A stretch of DNA of 64,000 nt, from contig WOAB01000524.1 of assembly GCA_027886185.1 (NCBI GenBank), positions 10,186,001 through 10,250,000 on the forward strand, given 5' to 3'. Shown here piece by piece: positions 44,914 through 57,677 of the stretch. The notes below the pieces were generated by a model. It ran no database searches. It had not been told where the DNA came from and saw nothing but the letters and a program-made list of their open reading frames with translations. The translations under genes were made by a program, and so were the position numbers. Every line of letters begins with the position of its first letter. The first letter of the stretch is position 1. The stretch comes from Rheum nobile. Lineage: Eukaryota; Streptophyta; Magnoliopsida; Caryophyllales; Polygonaceae.

Positions 44914-47900
44914 TCATAAATGGTATAGCTTGAGATGTGCTGCGTTCCAACTCCTCGGGATTGGTTGTCCGTCTTTGTCTTCTAACTGATACGCTCCTTG
45001 TCCGACCACTTCGGTGATCAAGTAAGGTACTTCCCATTGTGGTGCTAGCTTTCCGTCGGATGGGTTCTTGGTGTTTTGGAATGTCTTCCTTAGGACCCAG
45101 TCTCTGACCTTGAACGCCTTGATTCGGACGTTCTTGTTGTAACTCCTTGCGACTTGTTGTTGGAACCTGACCATCCTGATTCGAGCTCTCACTCTGATTT
45201 CGTCCGCTGTGTCGAGATTGTGTGTTAGGTCGATGTCGTTCTGTTCACTTGTCTGAAGGTTACAGCGAGCGGTCGGAACTAGTAACTCAGCCGGGATGAC
45301 CGCTTCACTCCCGTAGACAAGAGAGAAAGGCGATTGCCCGGTCGCATTCTTTGGAGTAGTCCTGTCGGACTAGAGAATAAGTGGGAGTTCGTCTGCCCAT
45401 TTGCCTTTAGCCCCTGTGAGGCGCTTCTTGAGGTTGTTGATAATGATCTTGTTGCTGGATTCGGCTTATCCATTGGATTGCGGATACCGAGGTATGGATG
45501 TGACCAATTTGATGTTCCATTGGTCGCAGAAGGCTCGAGTCTTATGACTGATGAATTGGGAACCGTTGTCGCACACGATTTCTGATGGGACGCCAAATCT
45601 GCACAAGATATTACGTTTTATGAATGAAATGACGTGTTGATCTTTTACCTCTCTGTAGGCTTCGGCTTCGATCCATTTAGAGAAGTAGTCCGTCATGGCA
45701 AGGAAGAAAACTCTTTGAACCGACGCGGGGGAAAGCTTTCCGACGATGTCCATTCTCCATCGCATGAAGGGCCATGGAGCCAGGGTCGGATGGAGGAGCT
45801 CTGAAGGCTGATGATGGACGGGTGCATGCCGCTGGCAGGCGTCGCACTTCTTGGTGTATTTCATGGCGTCTTGGTTCATTGTTGGCCAATAGTACCCGTT
45901 TCGGAGGGCTTTTCCTAAGAGGCTTCGTCCGCCGGTGTGGTTGCCATACTCTCCTTCGTGTAATGATTGTAAGATACGTCCGACTTCTGGAGTCTTAAGG
46001 CATCGTAGGAGTAGCCCTGTAACAGATCTTTTATACAAGATATTGTCAATGATATCGTAAGAGAGTGCTTGTACCTTGAGCCTTTTTGCTTCTATCTTGT
46101 CGTCGGGTAGAATGTCATCTTTTAACCACCTGATGTAAGGTAGCGTCCAGTCGTTATTCGTGTCAATGATGTCTTCTTCTGGTCGGTCGCTTATTTCCAT
46201 AGCGACGAGTTCTTCGAGTGGTGTTGTTAACTCGACGGATGTCCTTGGGACGGCTGGCGCCATGATGTGGGCCAATGGTATGTGTGGAAACTCTTTCTGG
46301 TCTAGGATGGATCCTAGATTGGCGAGTGCGTCAGCTTGGGAGTTAAGATCCCTGGGAACTTGTCGGATGTTGAATGTCTGGAATTGTCCGATCAGTTTCT
46401 TGGCTACCTCCGGGTAGGCTATCATTCTGGTATCTTTGGCACTGTACGACCCCTGTATTTGGTTTACGACCAGCAAGGAATCACAAATGACTTCGATCTC
46501 TCGGACCCCTAGGTCGCGAGCCAGGATGAGTCCGAATATGAGTGCTTCGTATTCAGCTTCGTTGTTGGTCGCATCCCACTCACATCTGACAGCTTGAGCT
46601 ATCTTGTCCCCCTGTGGTGATTTCAGTACGAACCCAAGCCCCGATCCTCTGGCGTTCGACGCCCCATCTGTGTGGAGCTCCCATGTACCTGTCTCGTCTA
46701 TCGCGAGTAGTTGTGTCGCTTCTTTTGCGGCTTCTTGCTCTAGGGTCGGACTGAAATCAGCCACAAAGTCGGCTAAGGCTTGCGACTTGATTGTTGTCCT
46801 AGGCTCATACTCGATGTCGTAACCACTGAGGTGTATGGCCCATTTGGTCATTCGTCTAGTGAACTCAGGTTTCCTCATGATAGCTCTCATGGAATGATTA
46901 GTGCGAACAGTAATAGTATGGGATTCAAAATATGGTTTGAGTTTGTTCGAAGCCATTACCAATGATAGTACGAGCTTTTCAAGTGACGAATACCTCGTTT
47001 CGGCTGGTAACAGCATCCGACTGACGTAGTATATTGGCGACTATTTGCCGTCTTTCTCTCTGACCAGTACAGCGCTTACGGCCGACTCTGACACTGCAAG
47101 ATAAAGAAAAAAGGGCTCGTCGCCTTTAGGTTTGGTCAGTAACATGGGACTGGCCAGGTATTCTTTGAGGTTCTGAAATGCTATTTCGTGTTCTTCCGTC
47201 CATTGAAAGGATTTGTTCTTCTTGAGTGCGTCGTGGAAGGGTTTGCACTTGTCGGATGATTTGGAGATGAATTTGTTCAGAGCTGCTATCCGACCTGTGA
47301 GCTTCTGTACGTCTTTGACACATCGGGGGGATCGAAGGTTGATGAGAGCCTTGATTTGTTCTGGGCTGGCTTCTACTCCTCTTTGTGTCACCATGTAACC
47401 TAAGAACTTCCCTGACGACACTCCAAAGGAGCATTTAGTAGGGTTTAGTTTCATGTTGTACCTTTTGAGCACCTCAAAGCTGTCGCGTAGGTGGTCTATG
47501 TGATCTTCTTTCTTTTTGGATTTGACCAACATGTCGTCTATGTAGACTTCCATCGTGTCTCCGATTTGGTCTTTGAACATTTTGTTGACTAGTCGTTGAT
47601 ACGTAGCCCCTGCATTTTTTACACCAAAGGGCATTACTTTGTAACAATAGATACCTTGACTGGTGATGAACGCTGTTTTTTCTTGATCGTCGGGATCCAT
47701 GAGGATCTGATTGTAGCCGCTGAAAGCGTCCATGAAAGTGAGCATTGCGTGCCCTGCCGTGGCGTCGACCATGGCGTCGATATGGGGTAGAGGAAACGAG
47801 TCCTTGGGACAAGCCTTGTTGAGGTCTGTGAAGTCGATGCAGACTCTCCACTTGCCGTTCTTCTTCTGGACTACGACCACGTTGGCTAGCCATTCGGGAT

Positions 47901-50505
47901 AGTGGACTTCTCTGATTTTTCCTGTTTCCAATAAGCTTTTGACTTCATCGTCGACTATTTTGTTCCGCTCGGAGGCGAACTTCCTGCGTTTTTGCTTGAC
48001 AGGGGGATGAGATGGGTCTACATTTAATTTATGAGTAATAACGTTTGGAGATATTCCGATCATATCCTCATGCAACCATGCGAAACAGTCGGCATTGACC
48101 TTGAGGAAGTCAAGGAGTTGTCGTCTGGTCGAGTCGTCCAAGTCTGACCTGACCCTTACCGTTTGGTTTGGCTTTGAAGGATCTAGTGCGATCTCGTCGA
48201 GTTTTTCCATTTCTGGTACGACGTATCGACTAGGTCCTTCGCCGTTCTGTGATTGCTATGCGGTCTTGTGTTCGACTGCATTCTTCATGGAAGCGACGTA
48301 GCATTCCTTTGCGGTCCTTTGATCTCCTCTGATCTCTTGGACCCCCCATTCAGTAGGGAACTTGATGACCTGGTGATATGTTGAAGGTACTGCCTTCATA
48401 GCGTGTATCCACGGCCTGCCAAGGATACAATTATAGGGAGACGGACAGTCTAGGACTAAGAATTTAACCTGTTGGTTGATTCATCCAGCGTATGTGGTCA
48501 GAATGATTTCACCAGTCGTCTGTTTAACCTCACCGATGAACCCGACCAGTGGGGTCGACTTCTTGATTAGGTCGTTCTCGGTCAGACCCATTTCTTTGAG
48601 AGCATCGAGGGTCAAGAGGTTTGTCGAACTCCCTGTATCGATTAGTACTCTCCGTATTAAGCAATTACCAATGGACAAAGACATTACCAGTCCGTCATGA
48701 TGGCTTTCCGACCCGTCGGAGTCGGACTCGTCGAATGTGACCGTCGGAAGGTTAGATGCCCTCCTTGGTTTGAGTTCCGATGCCTCGGGCTTGTCGCCTT
48801 TGCTTTCCTTGGCGTGTCGCTTGGCCGCGGAGTATGTGTTCCCACATATGTCGGACCCACCTGAAATGGTATTGACAACTTTTGTATGGACAGGAGATGG
48901 GGGTTTGTTCTGTTTTACCTGATCTCGGCGTTCCATGGTGGCTTTTGCCCGTTCCGAGATGATGTCGCGTAGGAGCCCCTGTGAGAGCAGCTTAGTGACC
49001 TCCTTTCGCAGGGCGATGCACTCGTCGGTCGAATGACCGTGGTCGCCGTGGAATTCGCACCATCGACTCATGTCCTTCTTGACGTCCGGTCGGTCGCTCT
49101 TTCGGGGCCATCTTACGTCTTTTCCATACTTGTCGAAACTCTTGACGAGCTCCGACACGGAAACGTTAAAGTTATAAGACTGGACCCTAGGAGGCAACGC
49201 AGAGCCGTCTCTCCATTCCTGTGACCTGTCTTGAAAAGCATTTACCTGATTTGGTTCGTTTCGATTACGAGAATAGGGATATAGACGTCTGTCTCGACGG
49301 TTATCGGAGGAATGTTTATGATCGGATGGATCGGGTCCACGGGAGGCTTTACGCGACTCACGGTCCTCTTCCAGTCTTACCTCGGCCATAGTTTTGGCCT
49401 GAACATCTTCAAAACTTTTGCACGGGTACTTGGTAATCTCGTCGTAGAGATTGCTATCTTTGACCAAGCCTTGTCGGAAGGCTTCGATAGACGTTGTGAC
49501 GTCGCAGTGGGGGATTCCCACTTTCTCTTTGTTGTACCTGTTGAGATAATTCCGGAGAGGATCATTGTACCTTTGTGTGACTCGGTAGAGGTCACTCGAT
49601 TGTTTCTCATGCTTTCGACTACTGGCGAACTGACTCTTAAAAGAGTTAACCAGATCCGCGAATGATGCGATCGTTTCCTGAGGCAAACACATAAACCAAG
49701 TTAGTGCGGGGCCCGCGAGGGTCGTGCCAAAGCTTTTGCACATGACAACCTCGCGGCTCTCCCTTGAAACAGATGCAGCCATTAGTTTTTGTTTATAGAG
49801 AGAGATATGGTCATCTGGATCGGTGGTGCCGTCGAATGTCGCCATGTTGGGGAGATGGAACTTCTTGGGGATCTCGACCCTTGCAATTTCTTCGACGAAC
49901 GGGGATTCTTCGAATCCGCCGGATGCTTCTCTCTCGATCGGTTGCGGGACTCCTGGGAGCCTGTTGAAGCGATCGTCGATCGTCTTCATGTGTCGGTCGA
50001 GCGTTTGCTGGAAAAGAGCCATGACATCTGGCGGATTGGCAACCTGTGTTTTGTCAATTCGGGCCCCGGCAGACCCGATCGGTGTAGAAAAGGTGACATG
50101 GTTAGTCGAAAATGGACTAGCAAAAGGAGTTCGAGACGTACCCTCAGTGTGTCCGGGACGTCGTACGCTTGGAGGCGTTGGTTCGATACTGTCCATGTCG
50201 AGGCGTGTTCGGATGCCGCCTTGGATGGGCGCGTTCCTAGATCCTGAAGCCACTGATTGTACCTGCGACTTAAGAGACTCATTCTCACGGGTTAGTTGCG
50301 CAATCTCGGCTTCAGATTGGGTTGACAAAGCGGCTAGGGCTTCGGTTTTCTGACGTTGCTGGACTAGTTCCTCTTGAAGGGCGGCCATTTTTTGAGAGAG
50401 TTCTTGGAACTGGGTTGGGGTAGGATTTTCGGTTGGGTTTTCTGTAGTTTGGGTTTCGTCTTCGAGACGTAGTTCTTGATTGTCAGTAGGAGGGTCAATA
50501 GTCAT
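44914..50505 (-). pseudogene. Tat gag-pol, one frame with five stop codons
   Basis: Read on the minus strand from ATG 50505, a single frame of 1864 codons reaches 44914 without any frameshift. In-frame stops lie at 48481-48483 (TGA), 48256-48258 (TAG), 47041-47043 (TAG), 45466-45468 (TAA) and 45370-45372 (TAG). Domains by codon: coiled coil ~35-85; capsid ~215-330 (IPKKFHLPNMATFDGTTDP); zinc knuckle-like CEFHGDHGHSTDEC ~490; protease DTGSS 623-627; reverse transcriptase ~800-1080 with MPFGVKNAGATYQ and YIDDML; RNase H ~1130-1240; second RNase H with HTDGASNARGSG ~1280-1400; integrase with HHCC and DNGSQF, ending with WNAAHLKLYHL. All stops fit single C-to-T or G-to-A changes. Confidence 0.9.
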
Positions 50506-50538
50506 GGTTGGAAGGTTTCGGAAGGGTGATCGGCAAGT

Positions 50539-50558
50539 GGCCCCACGGTGGGCGCCAA
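50539..50558 (-). other. primer-binding site of the Tat element
   Basis: On the minus strand TTGGCGCCCACCGTGGGGCC lies just after the 5' LTR end (CACAAAACA AT). This site is common in Tat-group plant elements. I did not assign the tRNA. Confidence 0.65.
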
Positions 50559-50560
50559 AT

Positions 50561-51230
50561 TGTTTTGTGGCGAAAAGATCGGACGACCTAAATCGCCTTA
50601 GACAGGGTAACTAGTCGATCGGGTGATAGAAAACAGTCCAAACCAAGCCAAAAATAGATAAACACAGAATAAATGTATAATAGTGTGATGATCTTATTAG
50701 ATGTCGTGTGAATCAGACTGAATCGTGATACAACTTATCGTAATAAAACCAGAGATCGAGTGGGACTCGACCGACGACTTGTGAGTGGCGACCGGCAGGG
50801 ATCTAGCGTAAGCAGCCGTTAGAGAGCTAGGTGGAGAGCGAGAGTGCTATTCTGGTGAGTTGTTTTGTTTCCGAACGCTTGTCCTGTGTGTAATTGTGTA
50901 GTCTTCTTCTTATCTTCCTCGTCGTCCTGATATGGTAAGTCTTTTACTCTTGTGACCGTTTATGCTTCGGCCGAATATTCCATCTTCAATGCTCGGAGTG
51001 ATGGTGAAGATTGCGCCATTAAATCTCTGCGTTTATGGTGGTTTGAAGGCAGTGGTCGTTGCGTGATCTAGCATTTAATGCTTGGCGAGATCCTCGCGAT
51101 CCTGTCGGAAGGCATTCGACCAGAGACGTCTCGTCGGATCCTCTGGGCTTTCTTCTTCGATCTTCCGATTGGCAATGGCCTTGGGCTCGACCGATTTGAC
51201 CCATCTTCTCTGGAGAATCCAGGCCCAACA
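50561..51230 (-). repeat. 5' LTR of the Tat element
   Basis: 670-bp partner of 41154-41823, flanked outside by the GACTG duplication at 51231-51235. Confidence 0.9.
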
Positions 51231-51235
51231 GACTG

Positions 51236-52562
51236 CATATTCCTTTGGATGATTAAAAAGATTCAATTTTGTATTAATCAAAATGGAAAGTTAAATCTGA
51301 TTACCAACATATCAAACATAACAACAAAACGGATGAAATGCATATTCAACAATAGAGCAAGTAGCACATTGTTCCACTAAATTTCCAAATTTATGATTGA
51401 AAAACTATCTTTTCTCACAATTATAAAGTATTTCGTTTAGACCATTCTCAAGTTATAATCTATAGACCGACTCGAATACTAGTTTCATAAAATTATTGAA
51501 TTGAACTAAGAAAATAAAATTGTCATAACAAATTTAATCCTACAACGAGAATTGAGTTTAAACAAATGATTGAAGAGAACTTAAGATATAAATTCAAACC
51601 TCTACTAATGAGTCACGGTTGTAGTTTCCCGTACTCTGAATTTGTTATGAAAATATTCCTATAATTAGAATTGATTTTAAAGCAGAACACTCCACACCAG
51701 AATTCAATGGTTAGTAGAGATGTATTCACAAAATATTATGCAACACGGTTGAATAACTCATTAGAAAAGAAAATATTGGAAGAATATTATATATATAAGC
51801 AACAAGATTGTTTTTTTATTTTTAGATAGTTTTTTATTTGGTATTATCTTGTCATTATACTATTAGGTTTTTCAATATTATATTCTCATTATACAATGCT
51901 TTCTAAAACGTCTCAGACTCCCCAAAGCTATGAACTGGAGAGAGTTTATAGCAACACCATTTCAATCGAGAGTGAGTATTTGTCTCTTTGGCATCGTTTA
52001 GTTTTGGCTCTTTATACACTTAGATATGATAATTAATTTTGGTGTTTTGGATTTTTATTCTTCTCCCTACCTTGCTCTCGTGATTGAATTCATCTCTTCT
52101 ATTTATAAATCTACTATATATATATACTAACCTAGAACCTAACTACACCACATGACTTCCCCTCGATCATTAAAATTGTCACATGTAAACCATATCAAAA
52201 TTCATGCGCTTTTTTAAATTAATATTCTTTTGTCGGCACAATATCTAAATCAAAATTCATTTTTGTTATTTTGATTATATTTTCTAGATTTAAAATTCAA
52301 TCTAATCATAAATATCTCATCTAGATGATATATTATATATACAAGGATAACTTAAATGTTGATTTAATTAATAGTATTCAAATATCTCAAAAACATTAAG
52401 TGGATATTCATTGTTCGTGAAACAAAATTATTTCAAAATAATTTTACATAGTGTTAAGGGACTATGTATTATCATATGTTTTAACTAATTTGTGACACCT
52501 TTATATTTCAAAACATACAAGGTTACTCATTTATATGATTGGTTTGAAGCATTGATTTTTAA
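51236..52562. other. AT-rich sequence, no gene recognised
   Basis: Continues the DNA that was joined to 41148 before the Tat insertion. It contains only short chance reading frames. A second Helitron-like start (TCTACTATATATATATACTAACC near 52110) is visible. Confidence 0.45.
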
Positions 52563-53113
52563 TCTACTATATAAAACAAAAGTAAAACCCTACGAAGACC
52601 ACTTGTCATTTTAACATTGCACTACGTCATTTTTGTCACATGTCTACTCCACGTCGTGTCACATCACTATTTTTTTTCTATTATTATTATTATTATATAA
52701 AGTATTTTGGATATGATCTTAATTCCTTTTCAATACATAGATTATTCACATTTGATCATGATTTTCATATTAGATAGAATATATTATGTATTTTTCGAAT
52801 GTTTTCTTTTAATTTATTCATTCTATTAGTCACATTTTATTCAAATTCCTTTTAATTCATTTATTTCTAAGTATAAGACTTGATTCAATATAATACGTAT
52901 ATACTAAATTACAATGATCATTATTAATTGATTATTAGTAGATATTTTTTTATATTATTGTACTTATCTTAATTTCAAATATAATGTCACTAATTAGATA
53001 TGTTTTCATTTATTTAATATTTTTAATGTAAAATAGATATATTTTAATAATTAGAAAGAATATCAATATAAATTTTTACCTAAACCTCGTGCATGTCACA
53101 AGAACTAAGCTAG
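52563..53113 (+). mobile_element. small non-autonomous Helitron
   Basis: It starts TCTACTATATAAAAC after an A and ends with a short hairpin (CTCGTG-CATGT-CACAAG, 53087-53103, one mismatch) followed by CTAG and a host T, the usual Helitron layout of TC start, hairpin and CTRR end inserted between A and T. 551 bp, no coding capacity. Confidence 0.6.
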
Positions 53114-53436
53114 TAATGCATTAATCCAATATTTTATGTAATATAATCATTTATGAAGTAATTTAATGTATTAATAACGGTGATCCAAATGCACCGGTAA
53201 TATCCTATATGTTAGGGATTTTATTTCTCGCCTTAACTCTAGTATTTAACCACAAAACCCTATTTGTCACTTTTGGATACAACAAATAGCGCATAACCTT
53301 TTTACTAAAATCTCATGTACTTAATCATGAAAAAAATTCAATATCTATATATTAAAGGAGAAACCTCCCGTTACGTGTCGGCCTCGAATAGATTTTGCCT
53401 ACGTGTCGGCCTTTGATAAAGACATAACAACTCATG
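53114..53436. other. AT-rich spacer with a second Helitron-like 5' end
   Basis: No gene. TCTATATATTAAAGGAGAAACCTCCCGTTACGTGTC at 53345 resembles a Helitron 5' end; no matching CTRR end was identified, and the Mutator-like remnant starts ~90 bp later. Confidence 0.35.
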
Positions 53437-53544
53437 GGGCGGTTCAGGTGAGCATCATTCTTTAGGAGAGAAGTCAGAGAACTGAGAATGCACATGAGGC
53501 GTTCTCGCGCTCGCGTGTGCCTTTGCTGTCAATGAACATGGATG

Positions 53545-55060
53545 TTCACCATATTTGTTTGTAGATGTTCATCACAGTATATAAGCAATGTTCATCGCTT
53601 TACAAGTAAAAAATATAAAATTCTGTAGTGTTTCTATGCTTTTGTTTGTGTTTTCTAAACTCTCAAACATTATAAAAATGATCATTTGATTTTCATTGCA
53701 TGTTTCTTTCATCTTTTCTCGTACAATTTATACCTCAATACAATACTCTTATTCAAGAATGACTTTTATTACTTACTGGGTTCATTTGACTGCCCTCACT
53801 AACTTTTGTTAAAAGTGACTATCGGAAATGTACTGCTTGTCTGGATTGAAACGAAAGCTACTACAATTGACTCGCATAGGCCCATATACAAGATAACTAA
53901 AGACTATCAAAAGCATAATTTGCTTAAGCATCATGGAAAGTACTAGCTAAGCTAGCCAATGGTATGGGAGATAAGGAAGCTGCCCATGGTTATTTTGGCC
54001 GATTCATTTTCCAATATGCTAGTTTCAAAAATTCTCATTCTTCACATTTCTTCTTAGCTTCTTGGCCTTCCGCTTGGGTTGGATTTCGGAATTTATTTGC
54101 ACAATGCATCACCTTCTTCAAATAGACTAGTTTCTATGGTAGCACCATGAATAGAAGTCATATCTTCTGAAACCAAGTTGTGTATCGTTCGATTTGAAAC
54201 CTCTACTACATCTGCCTTAACGGTATTTACTATATTATGTACGTTTAAAATTTAGCACCATGTCCTTTGGAGATTTATAATTCTTTTGTTTTACTGGATG
54301 GAATTTCAATGAATTGAATCTACAAGAACTACTAAGTTTGAGTTTTTCAATACAAAGTAAATTTTCGGGTTTCTAGTTTATAACTATGTAGTTGTTGGTA
54401 GTTTGATCGCGAAATTTCTTTCTGTATAAGGTCGTCCTTTATGGAATGGGTATCTGAAACATCTTTTCTGAAATCTTCGCATTTCAGATGGCAAAATTGT
54501 TAATTTTTTATATGAAATCAAGTCTAAAGTAAGTAATAGGTTTTTTCTTAGAAACTTTTTATGATGCACGCGCATATAAGTATAAAATGATGCACATATA
54601 GGCATAGGAGAAATTAATGTATAGGTGTAAGAGTGATGGACAAATAGGTAATGGTGAAGAACATGTATGCATAAAAACGTGATGAATATCTAGGCATTAA
54701 GGTGATGAATATCTGGGTTTAGAAGTGGTGAACATCGAAACATTTAAGACATGTTCACAGCGAAAAGTGATGAATGTATAGGAGAAAAGCGAGGAACATG
54801 CATGCATAAAAAAATGATAAACATCTAGGTACTTAAGTGTGAACATCTAGAGCTTTCTTCTCTTAATAAATTTTGAGTTTAAATAAAAAAGTGGTGAACA
54901 TCTATTGACAAAAGTGATAAACATCTAAGACATGAACATATAGGAGAAAAGCGATAAATATGCATGCATAAAAAGATGATGAATATTTAGGTACAAAAGT
55001 GGTGAACATAGGGGCATAAAAGTGGTGAACATCTAAGAGAAAAAGTGACGAACATCGAAA
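53545..55060. repeat. array of GTTCATC / GATGAACAT words
   Basis: A few GTTCACC/GTTCATC words at 53545-53600 read one way, and ~20 GTGATGAACATCTAGG-type words at 54640-55060 read the other way, repeating the polarity switch seen in the arrays at 26690-27930. Between them is ordinary AT-rich DNA. Confidence 0.55.
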
Positions 55061-55149
55061 ACATGTTCACAACGAGGTGCACCAGGATTTTATTCCCAAA
55101 TAAACGCATATTATCGTGTTCAAAGATTGGATCATACAGACCGGTGAAT

Positions 55150-55850
55150 AAGAAAGTGATTGAAGGTCCCGAGGCAACCCCTATTGCCAAATGGTAAACG
55201 AGGACAAAGAAGTTTGAGTGTCTGTTTGAGTTGCACGAGCTATTATCAAAAGGAAGTCTGGGACAAGTGGGAATATGGAAATTAACCGTCATTCACGGAT
55301 CGCACAACCATGTTATTCTAGCTTGCTTAGTTGGTCATGTATTTGTTAGACGACTGACAGAGGAACAATGTAAAAAAGTGAAGATTTTGTCTTCCACTGT
55401 CACAAAGCTGAAGAATATTATTTATAGATGAGGATCCAGATTGTGTGACATCAAGGAGTCAAGTGTACAATTTTAAGGCTAGGGAAAGGATGAAATACAA
55501 GAGGACGATGATGGTATCGCAATAAACGTTGGAATATCTAAGGGAGAAGGGATATTATGCGAACGTCCAACGGGTGGAAAAGATTGAGGTTATGAGCGAC
55601 TTTTTAGCTTTATTTGTTCCTCTACATCATCATCATAGATACCACCTACAAGACCAACATGTAAACTTCAATTGTTCATTAATTCAGTTTAATTACCCAT
55701 AAATTATACAATATCATATTGATTTCTTTTCGTATAATTATAGGTACGGTATGCCTTTGTTGGAGATGGTTGAATTCAGTTGCGTTAAGCTTACAATTTG
55801 TAATAACGGTAGAAAATTAGAAAGGTACTATTGTAATTTAATTTTGATAA
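55150..55850 (+). pseudogene. MULE transposase / FAR1-type fragment
   Basis: Consecutive segments in changing frames: FECLFELHELLSKGS, GIWKLTVIHGSHNH and GHVFVRRLTEEQ (55210-55370), then DCVTSRSQVYNFKARERMKYK and LEYLREKGYYANVQRVEKIEV (55440-55600), then YGMPLLEMVEF after a possible intron (55745-55780). The HNH-containing DNA-binding part and following helices match plant Mutator-like transposases and their FAR1-related derivatives. Several stops interrupt it. The DDE catalytic centre is mostly missing. Confidence 0.65.
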
Positions 55851-56222
55851 TAATAAAGGCTATGAACTTTTTTTTTATATAGAAGAATAATTTAAATTTT
55901 CATTAAATCAAGTACAAAAGTTAATTTAGAATGATTTTTGTACAAATTATCAAATAGGCTACAATAATAATGGGTAGAAATTTATAATTAAGTTAACCAA
56001 TGTTAAAATAAAGTTGAGCAATTTTATAATAAATTTGTAATGCAAATTGGGCGTTTTTCCCTCACTTTTGAAAGTGTGGGAAAAAGAGTGCAATTAACCC
56101 TAATAATGGGGGCATGTGTAAATAAGAAGTGTGGGGTGATTCGTCCATCTTCTTCTTAATTTGTTCTGCACGCCAAGGGTTTCGGTTTCCATGTCCAAAT
56201 TCGGGAAAATCAGGCGTTTGAT

Positions 56223-56565
56223 TGTTACATGGATTTAATTAGCTAGTTAACAGAATTGTATTTGGCAAGGAATAATGCCACGTGTAAGAAGCATTCATTA
56301 ATTCTGTTAGACTGTTGAGTCGTTAGAAGCTCTCTTGTAGCTTAAATACTAAACAAACTGTAACAGAAGAGGTCATTCATAAACAGAAATACAATTCCCT
56401 TCTTTCTCTCAATTCTCTTCAAGAACTTCATCTCGTACTTGCCCGGATGCTTTTCTAATCCAAGTGTCCCGCGATTCGAGTTTCCAGGTTGTTGTTTGAT
56501 TGAACAAGAGCTTGATTCTATCTTTACTATCTTAGATTTGATTTCTCATTGGTTTCCCTTCATCA
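56223..56565 (+). repeat. 5' LTR of the Reina-type element
   Basis: 343 bp, TGTTACATGG to TTCATCA. Aligned with the 3' LTR without gaps, ~2.6% different by eye. Confidence 0.9.
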
Positions 56566-56566
56566 T

Positions 56567-56578
56567 TGGTATCAGAGC
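56567..56578 (+). other. primer-binding site, tRNA-iMet type
   Basis: TGGTATCAGAGC one base after the 5' LTR, complementary to initiator tRNA-Met. Confidence 0.8.
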
Positions 56579-56599
56579 AGTCATCTTGGCACCTGATCA

Positions 56600-57677
56600 A
56601 TGGCGGAGACACGATCGCTAGCGCAATTGAAGGAAACGGCGGTGAGAGAGGTGGAAGAATCACTGTCGGAGAAGCTTGGCGCAAGGATTGATGGCCAAAT
56701 CGAGCAATTACAGAATAAGATGAATGCGAACATGGCCGGCATTTTTGAAGCAATCAGATTGTTGACAGGGAATGTTGAGCGAGCTGTCAATTGCTTCGGT
56801 GCATCCGGTTCATCACCTCAGGCAGCGAATTTGGGAAGAAATCCAGGGATTCCAACTCAGAATCAAGAAGGACAGCGTACGCGAGCAGGTAATTTCGTTG
56901 GTCATGGGAATTATTCTGGATTAACTAGACTTTCAAAGATTTAGTGTTGCTAGGGTGAAAGATTGGCTGTTAAAGATTGAACAGTTCTTCTTAATTGATC
57001 ACACACCTGAGGAATTGAAAGTTAGTTTGGTTGCTATACATTTTGATGAGCATGATGTTACATGGCATCAGTCGTTTATGCAATCTGAGGCTGGGAGAGA
57101 TTTGAATTTAACTTGGAAGGAATATACTGAGTTGTTGTTGGAAAGATTTGGTGAAATCTTGGATGATCCCATTGCAGAGCTTAAGAACTTGCAAGAAACT
57201 GAAGGTATTTTGGAATACCACAACAAATTTGAGCAGATTAGAACTAGAGTCACTCTTTCTGAGGAGTATCTAGTCAGTGCATATTTGGCAGGTCTTAGGA
57301 ATGACACACAGATGCACATTAGGATGTTTCAGCCTAATACAATTAGACAATATCTTATGCTTGGGAAGTTGTATGAATCTGCACATCCTAAAAGAGGATT
57401 TTCCACTGGGTTACAAGGAGGTAACAGGTTTCTTGGCAACAATAAAGGAATTTTGCCAATTAGGAAAGAGGGGATGGGTGAGCAAGGCAAGCCTAAGTCA
57501 GTAGAGGTACAGAAGTTGCAAGAGGGAGGGGCTATCCCTAGGAAATTTCTCTCTAATGAGGAAATGAGTGAGAGAAGGGCAAAAGGACTTTGCTATTTTT
57601 GTGATGAGAAATACACACCTGGACACTATCTTAAGCATAAGAAAACTCAAACTTTTTATGCTGGAGGTAGAAGGTGA
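56600..57677 (+). pseudogene. Reina gag
   Basis: ATG 56600 (MAETRSLAQLKETAVREVEE) opens a coiled-coil-like N-terminus. A shift near 56945 moves to the capsid part VKDWLLKIEQFFLIDHTPEE with WHQSF and LLERFGEILDDPIAELKNL. The zinc knuckle at ~57590 reads CYFCDEKYTPGHYLKHKK; the last ligand cysteine is gone because of another shift, after which the frame used by protease takes over. Confidence 0.75.

Larger units (their letters stand above)
41154..51230 (-). mobile_element. complete Tat-lineage Ty3/gypsy retrotransposon
   Basis: 10,077 bp on the minus strand, with two 670-bp LTRs (41154-41823, 50561-51230) differing at about nine positions and target duplication GACTG (41149-41153, 51231-51235). 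Order on the minus strand: 5' LTR, primer site, gag, protease, reverse transcriptase, RNase H, a second archaeal-type RNase H, integrase, a noncoding region, an antisense gene, polypurine tract, 3' LTR. The double RNase H and the antisense extra gene are hallmarks of the Tat group (Retand/Tat). The LTR similarity indicates a recent insertion. Confidence 0.9.
53437..56217 (+). mobile_element. Mutator-like element 3, degenerate
   Basis: GGGGCGGTTCAGGTGAGC at 53437 resembles the outer end of Mutator-like element 2 (GAGGGCGGTTCGGGTACA). Behind it come GTTCATC/GATGAACAT words (53545-55060) and a broken transposase or FAR1-type coding region (55150-55850). The right end was not found and may have been lost before the Reina element inserted at 56223. 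Confidence 0.45.

Noticed and set aside
41154..51230. Endogenous pararetrovirus
   Set aside because: The LTRs, integrase, double RNase H and gag layout are those of a Tat retrotransposon. No movement protein or viral coat motifs seen.
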